From Coturnix japonica (Eukaryota; Chordata; Aves; Galliformes; Phasianidae), in contig NC_029518.1 of the NCBI RefSeq assembly GCF_001577835.2, positions 34,527,462-34,591,461 of the forward strand: a DNA stretch of 64,000 nucleotides. Reading direction: 5' to 3'. The stretch's first letter is position 1. Each line of letters opens with the position of its first letter. Under the pieces are notes generated by a model that saw only the letters and a program-made list of their open reading frames with translations, did not search any database and was not told the DNA's origin. The position numbers and the translations under genes are program-made. Shown piece after piece: positions 12,701 to 27,629 of the stretch.

Positions 12701-15265
12701 ATTTGAGATTCCAGATGTTTTGAATTACCTTTGTAAAAATAAAACGAACTTTTGATATTTCATCAACATTACAAAGATCTGTTTTGTTTGTTTTTAACCA
12801 GGAGTCATGTTTGTCCTGGATGTTTTATTGGTCTGTGCTAGCAGATAGCAACAGTGCAATGATTTCCACTGTAGTGCTCAGAAATCCAGCTTGTCCTCCT
12901 GTGCCCTGACTTAAGAAGTCTCTTGCTGGATACTTGGGCCAGAAAAAGGAGCAAGTGAATGTTCCCTTGCGTAGCTGCAGAATGCGGGTATGTATAGTGG
13001 ATGCTTGGAAGACCAAAGGGTAGATAGCCATGCTTGATGGAAACACTGGCTATTTCTGGCTAGTATGTGCCTCATGTGAGAAGTGCTGTATTTTTGGACA
13101 CCTCTGAGGGCAAGTGAGTACTCTTGCAGGCATGGATGGGAGCAGGAGACAAGGAGATTTCTGAACTTTAAGAACTACAAAGGATGTCTATTGAAAATAC
13201 CTTGATTGATCAAGGAAGCCTTGTGTCAGGGAGGTGTCATAAGGAGTGCTGCTGTGGCTAGGGAGTGTATCACAAGCAAGATAATGATTCTAATTGGTTT
13301 CACTGAACAACCACAGTGTGTGCCAAGTGTTATATTCGTGAAGTGAGCTGATCCTCAGTGAAATTTTACAACCAACTTGTCTGCAATAAATATAAGTAGC
13401 ATGTAACTATCTACAAAAGTCGATCAATAGGGATACCATACGAGTGTAAGTCAGGTAGAAGATGAGTCAAGGTTGGACTTCAGGAGAACTCACAGGCTGC
13501 TGGCAGTAATGGGTTGAAATGGGTGTGTGCTGTAGGGATAAAGGCCATAAATCATGGCTGTCCTGGCATAGCGTGGGTAGAGGATGGCTGCAGTGGAGCA
13601 CTGTGCCAACAGGCGGTGTGCCCCTGCCACATTCTGCACATCAGCACTCTGCAGCTGGGAACATGCCAGGAATCAGCCCTACCAGTTACTGTCCGCATGG
13701 ACCCCTGCCGGGGTGAATTCAGTTCTCCAGATATGTATGCTGGCTTTGGGTGTGCAGTGGGTTTTGGGGTCTTGATGTGAGTGAAGGTCAGTCCTTGTGT
13801 TAGGCTGTGTGTGAGTGACGGGCAGTGCAGTGTCTGCTCCTGCAGAGGATATTACCTGGGGCTTGTTCCCAGAAGGTGCAGAGTAAGACTCATCTGACCA
13901 AAGGTAGAAGTCTGTATCTGAATATTCATCTCGGTTCCCTTTATAGACAACAGAGAAAAATAAGCACTTCTGGAGTGTGATTCATCTTAGTCTACAGAAG
14001 ATGTATAAAGCAATCGGATGATTCACATCCCAGACATGCCTATTTCTCTTCATTGAATATGAAGGGTGACTGGCTCTAAAGCAGGGTGAGACAAATCCCA
14101 CTCAAAGAATCATGTTTGAAATGTCAGCCCAGGGAAATATGCTGGAATAGCATCCTCCCAGCTAGGCAGTAAGGAGAGAGTACTTCATATACCTTTTCTG
14201 CAGCTTTTCTCTACCCCTGCCATTATGAGAAGCATGTGCACTGGGGAATGCATGCCAGAAGGTGCTTTTTTGGTTTTGTTTTTTAATCCTCATTTTGCTG
14301 AGCTCAGGCAGGGAGGTGAGGAGACTGCAGAAGGTTTGTAACATGGAAGGGAGAAGAGAAGGTCAGTGGGTCTAACCCACTAAGGAAATGTGCTGTGAAG
14401 GTCGAAGTGTGGTCAGTACTATGTGAAAAGAAGGTGTTAATGCCCACTATTGCCATGTTGCACATCTCCTGCACCTCACAGACCAAATCAGGGAGTGTTA
14501 AACACCAGTCAGGCATAGACAGCCTTCGGACTTTGTCTAGAATGGCAGAGTGGTTTTAGCTGGGATGGGGGGTTTAAATTCCCCAGATGCTGTATTTTAT
14601 TTTGTAGGAGCTTCTTCTGCAGCCACCTTGGAATGAACAATGGCAACGCCATCCTCTGTGCTGATTTCCTTCTGTCCTTTCTCATGCAGCTGTTAAGCCC
14701 TGACTGTGCTGAGTCAGGCGGTTCTTGGCTGCCCCGATAAATCCTCATGTTGACAGTGGTAACCTATTGCACTAAGCACAACAGGAATAACTAGGCCTGA
14801 AGTCAAGTTAGAGCAAGGGACAGGCTTTAGAGACATAAACAGACTCCTCTATTTGTTTTTGCCCAGTAACATCCAATGGATACGTGCATTTTGGAGAGAT
14901 TTCTCCGAGTGGGAATTTCCATCTGGCCCCAGCATTTTCAAGAGGACAATCAAACCAGGGCCCTGCTGCTACTGTATGGGAAACGTGATGGCTCATCAGT
15001 TCCTCCTCTTGGATGGCTGCCATTATGGCTGATTACCAGTGTTGGATGGAGGGCAGCACCCTGCCAAGGTGATCCCTTCACAGGGAAGGGCACACGGAAA
15101 GGAGGCACTGTCAGCCCAGATGTGCAGCGTGATGGAAGGGGGACAGCAACGTTGTAACCAGATGAACCCTGAAGGGAGTGTGAACTCTGTGACACAGTTG
15201 CTTTTGTTCCAGAGAGGGGTAAGGGGATGGGATGTTTCCTGCAGTCAAGGCATCAAATAACTGAA
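9751..15265. other. Intergenic, partly GC-richer
   Basis: From about 9980 to 11050 the sequence is GC-richer and includes a G-run cluster GGGGAGGGGAGGGGG at 10023-10037 that could form a quadruplex-like structure. No gene was recognised. From 11 to 15 kb I see ordinary unique sequence. Confidence 0.5.
10247..10276 (+). repeat. 15-bp tandem duplicate
   Basis: CCACCTGGCAGGGCT is followed directly by CCAGCTGGCAGGGCT, one mismatch apart. Confidence 0.85.
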
Positions 15266-15322
15266 GGGGGAAAAAAAAGAAAAGAAAAAGAAAAAGAAAC
15301 AGAAAAAAAAAAAAAAAAAAGA
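15266..15322. repeat. A-rich (AAAAG)n microsatellite
   Basis: G5 is followed by A-runs broken by single G, then about 18 A. No recognisable SINE or retrocopy precedes it. Confidence 0.9.
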
Positions 15323-16463
15323 AGTGGTGCATGGAAGCAAGACACTCGGAGATGCACTTTTATGAGTCTTTGTAATATTACACTTCCAAGGCTGCCAGAC
15401 ATCAGTGGCAGATCCCTCATTTGCTTTCAAATATGCTGACTGTCAGAGCTTGATGCCAGGTTCTGTGTTGGCTCAAGTAAGAAATGATGATTTGAGAGGT
15501 CTTACACAGTTTAATTCTGCAGTGAGTCCGTTTAACTGTGTGCAGGCCTCTCTGCTGGTGTATTTTGTCAATTGTTATGTGAAGCCAGGATGTTGGAATG
15601 GGACGTTTATAAACAAGTGGAAATAAAATACTTGCATTTCACATTGGGTTCTGCAGCTCAGTGGCTGAGTACTGTGCTGGAGACCTGCAGTGTGAAGGGC
15701 TTGAGGGGTTAACAGGACTCTGAGCACAAGGCCAGCAGTGTGGTTACACAAAGGATCAGAGCAGTGGCTCTTGCCTCAGCACCAAGTCCCCAGGAAGACA
15801 AGAGCTGGAATACTGGAAAAACTGGGCCTCTCCCCTCTCTTTCCCAATCAATCCTCTGTAGAAATCACAGTGAAGGATTGGCACGTGGCTCTGAACTGCT
15901 GGCCTAAGCTCCTTCACCAGTGTCCTGCAGAGGGGCTTCAGTAGTGTTGCAAGGCCTGTACCTCTCCCCTGAATAGCCTGCTACTCTGCTGACCCACGTC
16001 GCCTATGGGGCATGGAAGAAAGAGCCAAAATCATAGTGCACATCTTCCATCTTGTGTGTGCCACGAGTGCTACAAGACTTTACTCCTCCTGCCCTGCTCA
16101 GACAGTTCTTCAGGAAAGTGGCCCAAAGCTGTTTCAGAGTTTAGATGCTCCTGACCTCGCAAACACCTGCTGTTGCTTTGCTGAGAGTGCTCACCTTTAA
16201 TTCTTCCCCTCTGACTAGGTGGGACTGATGCAGATGACAACAATGTCACAGGGACTGGAGTTGTGCAACTAGTAAAGTGCATTTGATTAACATAGTGTGG
16301 TATAAGGGAACCCTCAAAGGTTTCCATTACTCCAGATCAGGGTGTTCCTCATCGCCCCCTCACTTAGAACAAAGCGAGAAACCAGAAATGGAAAAAAAAA
16401 CTCCCACATCTAAAACCAAAGTATAAAAAGCAAATCAGATTTGCAAAGTTCAGTCCAGTCCTT
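15323..16463. other. Intergenic between two A-rich microsatellites
   Basis: No gene or known repeat. A plus-strand AATAAA near 15624 has no supported transcript before it. Confidence 0.45.
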
Positions 16464-16546
16464 GGGGGAAAAAAAAAAAAAAAAAAAGAAAAAAAGAAAA
16501 AGAAAAAAGAAAGAAAGAAAGAAAAAAAAGAAAATAAAAAAGCAGG
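16464..16546. repeat. A-rich (A)n/(AAAG)n microsatellite
   Basis: G5 is followed by about 20 A and then AAAAG and AAAG units. It is the longest simple repeat in the window. Confidence 0.92.
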
Positions 16547-19500
16547 AAAAGAACCATCTTTATAGTGGTTGGCATATTTCAATATGGTTGTTTTGGTTCT
16601 CACAAAAAGGACAAAACAGAGAAAAAAATAGAAAGAATAGAATACAGTTGAGGAAATCTGGGGTGTGTTCTAATGCCAGGGGATTTCAACACAGTAAGCA
16701 CATGCTTTGTTAACCTTTCCCTCTCTCACCAGCATTTTCTTGGGAATTTTTCTCATAACAAAACTGTGGCATTTCCTGCTGCATTCCCTGAGATGAGAGC
16801 ATATGGATCTGAGAGAAAGGAAGGGGAAGTAAAAGAACTGCAGGTAAATGAAATCAGTAGCGAAGCCTTGGGAAGAGTGCGTTTGGGAGAGATCATTTCA
16901 TTACAGAAAATACATGCCGGTGGAATGTGGTTTTTTTTCCCTAGAAATGATTACTTCATGTGATCAAGGCTTGTGCAAATGGGGGCTGACTGAGTATTTA
17001 CTTAGCTAAATGAACACTGAGATTACATTTTGGAACATCTTGCTATCCCCCTTGAGTAATGTTGACTTGTTCACATTCCCTACCCTTTGGCTATTATCTG
17101 CTGTTTTGTGCCTCTTGTTTAATCTAACTGCCTAATGGATTGGTTTTTAGTGTTACCTGACTCAGTAACACGGTTAAAAACCTTCAGAGAATGTCAACAC
17201 AAGCAGAGCAGGGATGGATGGCCAGCAGGACAGAACAGGAGGGACTGGTTACAGAGACAGTCAAGTTCATCTAAGAGCAAACTGCCCACTTGCCTCCTAA
17301 CTCTCCTGTAAGGGGTGTTTTATTTGTTTGTTGGGATTAATTTTTAAGCCACGCCCATAAAATCCCATGGTTTTGGTCAGAAGGCACTCGGTTAAAACTG
17401 CTGCTGGACCAGGTGCATGTTGTTCATATGACTCTGGGTGCGTGACTAAGTGTTTTCAGATGCACTGCCTGATTGGAAGTGCCTCCATCTTTGAACATTG
17501 TACTTGAGCCACCTGGAAGGCTCCCCCAGACCAATTTCTATAGTATTTACTAAGATGAGCAGACACTTTGCTCTTTGCGTTTGCATTGTAAGCTTGCAAA
17601 ACTGGGTCTTGCTGTTGCCTAAAGGAGGAAAAAAAGAAGGAATTAAATGCTTAAAAGTTAGTTCTTTTTCGGCACCTGCAGTTGAGTAGATAAGTAGCAT
17701 GTTTAAAACAAACAAAATGTCTTTCCTGGAATTGTGACCTGGCCAACATGTATCTTGGTATTCCCTGCCAGGATGCAGTAGCTTTCTATGCGACTGATGG
17801 ATGGTTTAAAGGGGCGATTTGCTGCTTTGAAGAAGCAAAGGAAGGCAACGGGCCTATAGGAGAAGAGGAAAGTGAGGTGAAGTGTTCTCACTAGTTTGGC
17901 CATTGACATGTATTCAGTCATTCATTAAAGCTTATTCATAAAATTCATTATTCATTAAGGAACTTTTGGGGAGTGGAAAGAGCCAAACAGCAACAGTCAT
18001 TATTTACTCTAGCAGTTCCATCACGGAGTTGCATTGTGAGGCCGGATTCTTCTCTGCATTCAGCAGTTCAGTTTCACTGACATCATGGAATGGATACCGA
18101 TTTAGAATGATCGGTGGCAGAGCAGAATCCAGCCCATACTGCTTTTCTGAGAGGGTGCCTTGGGCACTTTCTTTGCTGTTTTATTGCTGGCTAGGTTTCA
18201 GGATGCTTTAAAATGGATAAAAAATTAAAGAAGTATGACAAATGGATCTTTTCCCAGTGCAGTGTTCAACTGTATCATTCCATTGAGATAGTTAGCAGGG
18301 AACGGATGTGAAAAGCATTCACATTAATAATTAGTAGCTCATTTTAAGAGGTTTTTTTTTGTGTGTATTATTTTTCCTACAATCCTGACAGTTTTTAAGC
18401 AAACAATTTAAATGTTCAGTCCTCACATAAAAGATTCAGGGTGACAGCAGGGGACAGGGAGAGATCACACCAAAGCTCTTATTTTGTTCATGTGATATAT
18501 AGCGTATAATATCACAGTAGTCAGTAATGGGAAAGAACTAGTAAATCACTGAATTCATGCCTGTGCAAAGAGAATTGCATTAGGTAATAATCATTCTTCA
18601 TAGCAGCATTGAAATTCTTCTTCCAAACCGTGATTTTCAGCCAAATCTCACTGATGGAGCAGCACACATGCTGCTGGATGAGTGACTTAACACCTATTAG
18701 CTGCTGCACAGAATTGCCTGGGGGCTTTCTGCCTAGGGGCAAGAATTTGGGCAGAATTTCTCCAACTCATTTCCAGTGGCATTACTTGTCCTAGAAAAGG
18801 TACATGTTATTTTATGATTGAGGTCCTCATTGCGGAGCTCAGAGACAGAATTTTCCTTTCTATATTGATGATCTGGAGTCAGCTTTCAAGGCATTCTTTA
18901 CCTGTGCTCTGACTCGGTAAGTGTTGTGTCACAGAAAGAGTGGCTCTGGCTAGAAGCAAAGTCATGGCACAGCTGCTCTGTAGGTCTTTGGCTTTCCCCA
19001 TTCATGATGTGAGTTGAGGGAGCTGCCAACTAAGATGTAGCTCCAGTCACAGTGCCTTTGAGGTTGTGTGAAGGTACTGCTCCCAAAGCCTACTACACCA
19101 GATGGCATGACAGAGGCATAACCTGAACTTGAGCTTTAGTCTGGTCTTTTCATTTGCTTCCTTAAGAATTCTCCTACACTGGGACCTTGGGCTCTCCTTG
19201 TTTTGTGGGTTGATGATGCAAGTCCCAAGGAAACAGACGTGGAAAAACTGCAGCTCACAGTCATGGGACCATGTTCTCTGATGACAGAGTGTGTGGAATT
19301 ATTCTAGCTGGCAATCTGACCTATTGAATTTCCAGTTCCTTTTGTGGGAATAACTCAGTGCATGATTTGATCTGAATTACTAGGGCAGGGCAAGCCAGCA
19401 AGATTTCAGGCCTCTAATTGGCATTAGAATGTCTTTAGAAATTCAGCCTCTGCCATTTTATCTTCTGATCATCTTTCAGGCTGCACAGCTGCCTCTTGCT

Positions 19501-22500
19501 GTGACTCCTGCACAAAATCCACAGTCTCCATTGCCACAGCCCTTCCCTGATCAGTTGTTTAGAGTCTGCCCGAGCCCCCTGGAACACCCCAGAGAAAAGC
19601 TGCAGCTTCCTTCTGGGGTGGGCTGTGTGAGTTCCAGAAGGGGAACTAGCTCTGCTTCAAAGCAGGGGAAGCTCCTTAGCACTATAGTGCTCCCAGAGGA
19701 AGAGGGTAAAGAGAGAAGCTCAGCTCCCTGGTTCTCTGTGTCAGGTTCACACTCAGTGTGGACACTGGGTATTGTGACAAAATATCGACTGGGCATGTGT
19801 CAGAGGCAGCTGTGAAGACTGGAAAAATAAGAGTACCCCACGCTCCCCAAGAACACGGAGATACAAAGAATACATCACGAGTTCCTACCAGGCTTTTGTC
19901 TCAGGCTGCAGAAAATGAAAGAGGAAGTATCAACAATAGCTCTGTTAGCCATTCTTTAGAGTCATGTGGGAAATCTAGCACACTGCCATGGGTCCGGGTA
20001 AACAGGAAGCCCAAATCAGCCCATTCACGCTGCTGGCTGCACTTGGCGCAGGCTGCTGGATATATCTGGATGTACACCAATGGTGGACTGGAAGAACCCC
20101 ATGTTGAATCCTAGAAGTGTCTCAGAAGCATTTCCAGTCCTCAGAAAAATGACACATACAGAAGGTATCTGCCCTGCTGTTGTGTAATCAAGGGAAGCTG
20201 GAGAAACAATAGATTGGTATGCTGCCAGACTGCACAGAAAATGGCTGACTCATGTCAGTATGAAATCTTAAGACCTGAAGTAATTAGTGGTAGGCTCGTG
20301 AGTGGGAAAAAAAAAGTGCAGTGAGACTGCTGAAAGAAAAGCTGTCCTCACTGCTGGTAAATTACAGGTGTGTCTAAAGCTGCTGCAAAGGCGCAGCCAA
20401 AAACAGAGCAGATGTGGAGCGCACGTAGTCAGGTAGAACCGAGAAGCATAAAATGCCATCAAAAGCAAATGCATAAATATGAAGCAGGGAACATCAGGGG
20501 AGAGTTTTGGTGCTGCTAGAAAAATGTGCACAGCATAAGAAAAATTGCACGGTGATGACATTAATGCTGTGCAAAAGGGCAAAAATAAAGCTCTGAGCTG
20601 CATGCCAAGAGGCAGCAGCACACAGTCAGGAGAATGAATGCTAGGGAGACAGTAGGACATGACTAAATGTGTTAGGCTGCAAAGCCTTCCTTAGAACTAT
20701 GTCAGAGATGGAAAGGAATCATAGCCATGCAAAGCTGAAATAAAGCAGTGCAATGTCTCCGTGCCATTAGGCAGAGTAAATTGCAAGTCAAATCAGTGTT
20801 GCTGGCAACACCGACTCTTTTGCTTTAAGCTGCACACAGCAGATTCCTCATCACACAGGTGCTCTAAGTCTGAAGCAAACAATTCATGCAGTCAAGGTAA
20901 GCAGAACAAATTAAAAATACAAGTATGCAGAGCTAGTAATATTCACCAGCATCCCTGTAATGAAACAATTAAGACACATATCAAGAGGTGTTTGAAGGGG
21001 AGGATGTCTTCCAGGCATACAATTGCCTTCATCTGTTTCCATCTCTATAACTTGTGCCTCCAGGAGTAACTACAGCATTAAATGAAAGAAATAATTGGAG
21101 CAGTAGAGGGGATGGAAAAGTAAGGCATCTTTCCTAATGTCAGGGGCTTCCAGGAGTCACATATCAGTATGGCTGATGCTGAAAGGCCAGGCAACCTGCC
21201 TCATTTCCAAAGACAAAAGGGACTTCAACAAGACCTGTAAGTGTTTGGCTGAGTGGCTGCAAGTGAGGAAGGACTCGGCTTGATGGGAATTAATATATCT
21301 GTGGATATTGACAAGAGTTGTTGGATAAAGAAAGAAACTACTTCTCCACATCCAAGAAAAGAGAAGGGGCAGATGGCTGAGAGCAGTGCTGGGATCAGAT
21401 GTGAGGTGGGAGAGCACCAGCGCTGTCAGCAAGATGTATTGAAAAGACTCTGAGGGATCAGTGTAATGGCTGCTGCTGTTCTGGGCATGGGAGCAGAGGT
21501 TGTGTGGCAGAAGCTGTGATACATCATGATTCCATCTTACTCTGTCAGTCAGAAAGAGTCAGGGTATAGATCTAAAGCTGAATAAAGCCATAATGGTGTT
21601 GGGATTGTTCGCAATACCTTGTAGGAGACATCTGGTGATCTCCCCAGGGCTGGGACAGACCTCAGCAGCCTTGAGCAACATGACCAGTTCCTACTGTCAG
21701 ATGCACAGAATCCATCCAGAGAGCGTCTATGGGGATTTGTATCTTATCTGACAACATTTCTCCCACAGTTTTCCCATATAGCTTCTGAACAAAGATGCAG
21801 CATGGATGACTGGAATTGTCACAGGATGCAGCTATCATGGGTGTGAAAGAGCAGATAAAAATTATCTTACCTTTAATAAAGAAGCAGATATGTAACTTGT
21901 TGCTGATGAGACTTGCTACCCCTTAGAAAAAGACTACGATCGTGTGCTACTGCACACAGTCCAAAAATACAGCAGCTGAATGTAAGCTGGACTGAAACAA
22001 TACCAAGGCACTGTAAGGCTCTGTAAAGGCAAGTTCACCACTTGAAGGATTTGGAAGAAATCCAGGGTTGAATCATGTGGTCACTTCACTCTTTGCAAGA
22101 GTACTGGATCTATTGAGACAGGCTGAATGTGCAGGAAAACGTAATACCCAGATTGCAGGGAATGGGTATTTGTTTGTGAATGGCCCAGCTCTTCTCTGGA
22201 GCTGGTCTGTGTGCAGAAAGCCAGTGTTATTCTGTCTTGGCCACATGTGACAGAAGCTATCCAACATCTAATGGTCTGTTGCATAGGACAGCTAGCAAAA
22301 GGAGCAGAGGAAGCACACTGTTCTCCCCACCATCCATGGGAAGTATAGGAATGCCTCTCCTTGCTGTGGATCTAGTTGTTGTGGGCTGCCATTCAGGCTG
22401 CTGGTAAGTGGGGGGGTGGGGGTTCAGAGCAATGAGGTACTGTATCAAGCAGAATATCACATGCCATGGGAATACAAAGCTGTTTGCTTGTAGTCCTTCC

Positions 22501-25500
22501 TTAGATTTCTACTGCAGCATCGCCACCAAATGGCAAAGCCAAATCAGCACTTAATATTTATGAAATGTAATGAATGCCATATAATATGAAGAAAATACAT
22601 ATCTGTGAATGAAGAAGTAATCTCACAGAATGCCCAGCACAGTCTGCTTACATCTTCTGATGTCTTGAGCACTGGCATCATTAATGTGACTAGCAGCAAT
22701 GAAGAGAATCACAGGCAAACAGAAGAAGCAAGTGAAAGACAAAGCCTCCTCTGAATGATGAAATAAAGATCTCCCAGAGCCACCTCCAGTTTGCATTGAA
22801 CTATTCCCTCTGAACATATCATGCTCTGCAATGCAAACTCTTTTCCTGAATAGATACATTCTTGCTCATGTAATATATGATTTACTAACATGTATTTCCA
22901 TGAAATCTCAAATACCTGCTGTGAACAGAAGACACAAAGACAGCAATGAATTATGCACTCTGCTGAATTGATGGACAGAAGAAAAAGAAGAAAAAAGAAG
23001 AAAAAGAGTAGTAGCTGTGGGAATAGGTGCAATACCTGGGAACAAGCTGCTGGAAAACTAAACCAAAAGACAGTTGCCAGTGCGATCACAGATGTGAATG
23101 ACACTCTGTGTCCAGAACCAAGACCCTTCCAAATGTAGGTGGGACAGTGCATCCTCAAGCATGGCAGGACAGCTCCTTCAGACAGAGGTAAATATCTTTG
23201 CTTAGAGAATTAACCCAATAAAGCAAGGTGTTGGGCCCCCAGGTTGCATCTCTTGGGATTACAGACAATATTGGTGGATCCTTGATGTCACTGCACTCAT
23301 GACAAGAACCTGCTTCCTACAGGAGCTCTGCAGGGGTTTGCACTAAGGGAGGAAATAATGGCTGGAAAGTACAATGTCTTTTCCCCCTAATACAGCTTTT
23401 GATAATGCAGGAATGGTCTTCAGCTACCAGCTGCACAGGGAATCAAAATGCTCGCTGATAAGTAAATAAAGAAAGAAAAATAAAAGAATTATTAACTCCC
23501 TCCTCCTCAACTATTAGATGCTGAACAAAAGCAGCCACCAGCAGGTTTGTTAGTTAAGTAATAGTGACTAACTTCTACAAGGGCTCAAGGCATCAAAACG
23601 TCGAGTGCTGCTTCTATATGATGGTCTCCTTCCACCATCTGCTGGATGGTCAGTGTTGTTGCAGGAGTCAGCTTTATTTGCATGTTAAGGGCATGGTTAC
23701 TAATTTGAATCTTCTCCCTTTCCCTCATCTTCCTCATTCTCATGTCTGTGTTGCTACTTCTGAGGCCCTGGATGAATGGCAGTGAATAAATATTGCTGAG
23801 TCTTAATAGAAAGTCATATCTTACCCGAAGTATTGCCAGATACAAAGGTTTTAATGCTGTTTGTTGTCGTTCTTTTTTCTTTTGAGAGAGAGAAAGGAAG
23901 AGTTTAATCTGCTGTTGCAAATATGAAAAGAAGTCGCACACTGATATTCTTCTTTCTAATATAAAAGAGCATTTTGCAGATAAAAATAAGCTGTGTCCTG
24001 ACTCTAAAAGACTCTTTCATATTTCTGTTACTCACATGGTGGCTTTACACAGAATTATCAGGAGGTGGGAAATGCTAAATTCCCCTTCTACACACATCTG
24101 CATGTGCGCACGTCCCACCTCTATTTTTAGGTTTGTTTTTCAGATCAGCAGCATATTTTAGCCTGCCTTACAGTCCAGAATATGGAAGTGGTTGGTGTTC
24201 ATGCATTCCGTGTCAAAAGCTATGCAGCAACACTGGTGGTCAGGACAGCTTTGGTGCAGGAGGAGATCTATCAGAAAGGAATGGAAGGAGCATGATTTCA
24301 TGGAAAGAACAGGATCTCAGCCTGGTAGTGATGCTGTGTTTAAAGTAAGCTCTTACTATTATAGCTCGACTGAGGACTTACATGCAGAGCTAACCAAAAG
24401 TTGGGCGTTTTCTCTGTGGCTTTTGTTTTCATTGTGTTTTTCCAAGGACAAGTCTGCACTGAGATCTGTAAAAAACATTTGTTTTTATGAAGCACAGCTG
24501 GTAGAGAACTGTCAGGGATCTGTAGGGTGGATTTCCAAATGTAACTCCAGTGCAACTCTGTGCTATAAAATTGGTTTCCCTCATGAGAAGATCATGAGAT
24601 CTCCAAAGAAACAGCTTCACTCAGAATTTATTCATGTAGTAATTTCAATGGAAACCAGAAGAGAACTGGGCTAAGGTTAAACGCTTCTGGAAAATGCCAT
24701 CTCCACTTTCTACTTATTTTTATGTAAAACACAATGGTAACAAGTGCCCCAGCAGCATTCTTGGAGGCTTCCCATGTTGCTGACTATAAAATGCTTTGAA
24801 TGAACTCTAAATGAGGACCTCACAGATGTATAGGGAGCTGCTACAAGACTGAGATTTGAGGAGTGAAGCAATGCTGTGGCAATATGACAAATGACTCTTT
24901 TTTTATTATTCCTGTAAATAGGGCAGGAAAAGAACCCAAATTAGACCTGCAAAGCCAAGTTCAAAACTACAGCAGAACCCCCCCTCTTTATAATGAGATT
25001 GCAAAGGAGATGTGCTTCTAAAAATGAGCTGATCTTGGGGTTTGTCCTTTGATCCCACTGTCTTTAAGATACGTTGCAAAACCTGAAGAGATTGTAACCT
25101 CTCGGAAAAGCTTTTACAGCGTCTAACAAGAGCTCTTCTCTGACTTTGAAGATACCCTGCAATCAATTAAGAAGGCCCTAAATGATGTTGGAGTGAGTCA
25201 GGAATTTTGCAGAATAACTGGCAAGCTTCCACTTGGAGAGAATCACTGGGAATATGAGAAAGCAGGGAGGATTAGCCGCCCCCATTAAAGACAACAGCAT
25301 TAAGAGCTGTTTTCCAAACACCAGAGCTTCTTGCCTAATGCTTTCAAAGCTGCTGTTCTCAGCTAAATTGATGAGTTGCCTTGTCTTTATTTTTAGTATA
25401 GGAAACTCAGAATAAACTTGGAAGAACTTCTCGGAAGTCTAATGTACAGCTGGAAATGTTAAAAGTACATCTTGACACAGCTGACTTCTGCTTTCTCCTT

Positions 25501-27629
25501 GTGAAGTTAGTTAAGCCAGTGTAATCTAAAGTGCTATGGAAGATGAGGAAAAATATTTTAAAGCCATTTTCCCTTGCTTTACAGTGATGTTCCCTCTCTG
25601 TGCCCTCTCTTTTTTCTTTCTTTCCATCCTCTCCAAAATAAAATGGCATTTTGTTCTGTTCTCACTGAAATAAGCAAGAACTGGATTGGACCCTGATGCT
25701 TGGTTATATCTGGGATTTTTTTAATCTGCTTTCCTGCTGTAAGGCTCTATTCCCAGTAATGTCACTAGGCATTTAAAAAGACTAACGGCTCCTGGGGCTG
25801 CAGCTAGTAGATATTCATGTAGGAGTCACAGAGTATTTTCCCCACGATTACAGATCTTCTTATCCAGTTCATTATCGGTAGAGTCCACTATATACTAAAA
25901 TTCAGTACAGCCAAACACTCGGATGTGTACTTCGAACAATGTAATGTTAACATGATTTGCTGGATGAAGACCTGTAGGTAAAGACTGTCATGGAGAAACA
26001 ACACAATGCCATATAGATAATTTCTCATTTGTCACATTTCTTCCAGATCTATACATGCTTTTCAGGCTGAAGGCTGAAGAAGCTTGGGCTGTGTACATTT
26101 TAACAGCCCATTTATTTCCCTATTGAGCCAACAGTAAAATCCATTTTAGCTTTACCATCTGCTTCTGAGTCCTGCCAAAGGGGAAAGGTTAAAAATGAAT
26201 GGTGTAGCCCACAGCTGAATGGAAAGTCCTAAATTTGTTTGAAAAAGAGAAAAAAGGCAGGGTCAACAAATGGGAAAGCAGGCTGTGACTGGGAAGCTTT
26301 CTAATTCCAGTCTGTACAGCAAATGATCTTCAGCTACATGAAGCAGATAAAAAATGACTACAGATTTCAGCAGTGCCCTGTCGAGTAGGTTAGCAAAATA
26401 AAGACAGATGGCAAAGGATTATATCTAATTCTTTCTCCTAATTCATCTTTTCCAGACCGTTCCACTGCACTCAAGTATAACCAGAGATTTACCAGCTTAA
26501 CTTCCCCTCTATGGCTCATAGTAACAATCCGCATAGTACACGCTTGTGAAAATCAGAGTTCAGGGTGTCTTGAAGGCAATGTGGAAGGTGTGTGATACAG
26601 AATAGCAACTGTGTTGCTTCTCTGCCGCCTTAATTTCTTTTACATCTTCCTCTGTTCTGATACGACTTGAAAACTTCAGGTCTGAGGGCTCTTTTGATTT
26701 TCTTTGCATTTATCAGTCTTTAAGTCTCTTAATTTCTCCAGTTAAATACACAGGAAATGGCAGTTTCCGTTGTTTTTATACCTTTCCTTTCCCAGTCCTT
26801 TTTCTCTGCAGTCGCATGCTTTCTATCAGGAAAAAAAGATTAAAAAGGTGGAAGGCACATGTCAGTGACAACAGCACCATCTTCTGTCTGCAGAGGTTAT
26901 GCAGCCTTCACTCGCTTCCCTGAGTCCTCCAGAGATGAGGCTGGTTGAGACTCCTGGTTTTCCAGCTGGATGTTGAGCTCTACGTGAGCTTGAGTGTCTG
27001 AACAAGTCAGACTGTATGTGGGGAAACGTGGGTGTTTGAAAGGCTACAAAAGCTTCGGCTCTCATACCACTTATCCCTGGAGCAACATTCGAATCTGCCT
27101 TTTATTATCCCCCTCACAAAAACTCAGTTGCAAAACTTACACGACATTTTTCTTCCCCGTGGCTTCATATATTGCCAGTTAATGATTTTCATTATTATTA
27201 TTTTTGCTTCTTGCAATTAGTGGTATCCTTCTTCTCGACACATGTTACTGCTCTGACTGTCCTTAGGGGAGCAGGAGGCAGTTGTTTTTGCCTTAGGAAA
27301 TTTGCAACCCAAATGGATGAGAAGATAAGCACAGCCAGGGGACCACCTTATTAGTTCACATAGATAGCATAGGATTTGTGTCAGTGTTAAAACAAAACCA
27401 TGTTTGTGGAATGAGAGAGGAAAACAAGGTGGTGTTCAGCATGAATAAAAACATGAAGCATGAAGGTACTTGTTTGGAAGTCCAGTGCATGGACAGTTAG
27501 GACTGGTAGCACTGGGTAGGTCAGTGTGAAAGACAATATCTCTCAATATCTACTGATCTATATGAGGTGGCTTTCTTCTTTGCCCCTCTCATCCCTTGTA
27601 ACTCTTTTTCCTACCCCCTGGTAGGCAGC
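16547..27629. other. Intergenic flank upstream of TARBP1
   Basis: Eleven kilobases with no recognised gene, RNA gene or transposon. The longest frames (128-160 codons, for example 19429-19815 and 24192-24674) have no recognisable product. The stretch from about 17940 to 18800 has the AT-rich, stop-sparse texture of possible conserved noncoding DNA, but this is only an impression. Confidence 0.5.

Noticed and set aside
24192-24674. 160-codon plus-strand frame
   Set aside because: The product is unrecognised and there is no gene context.
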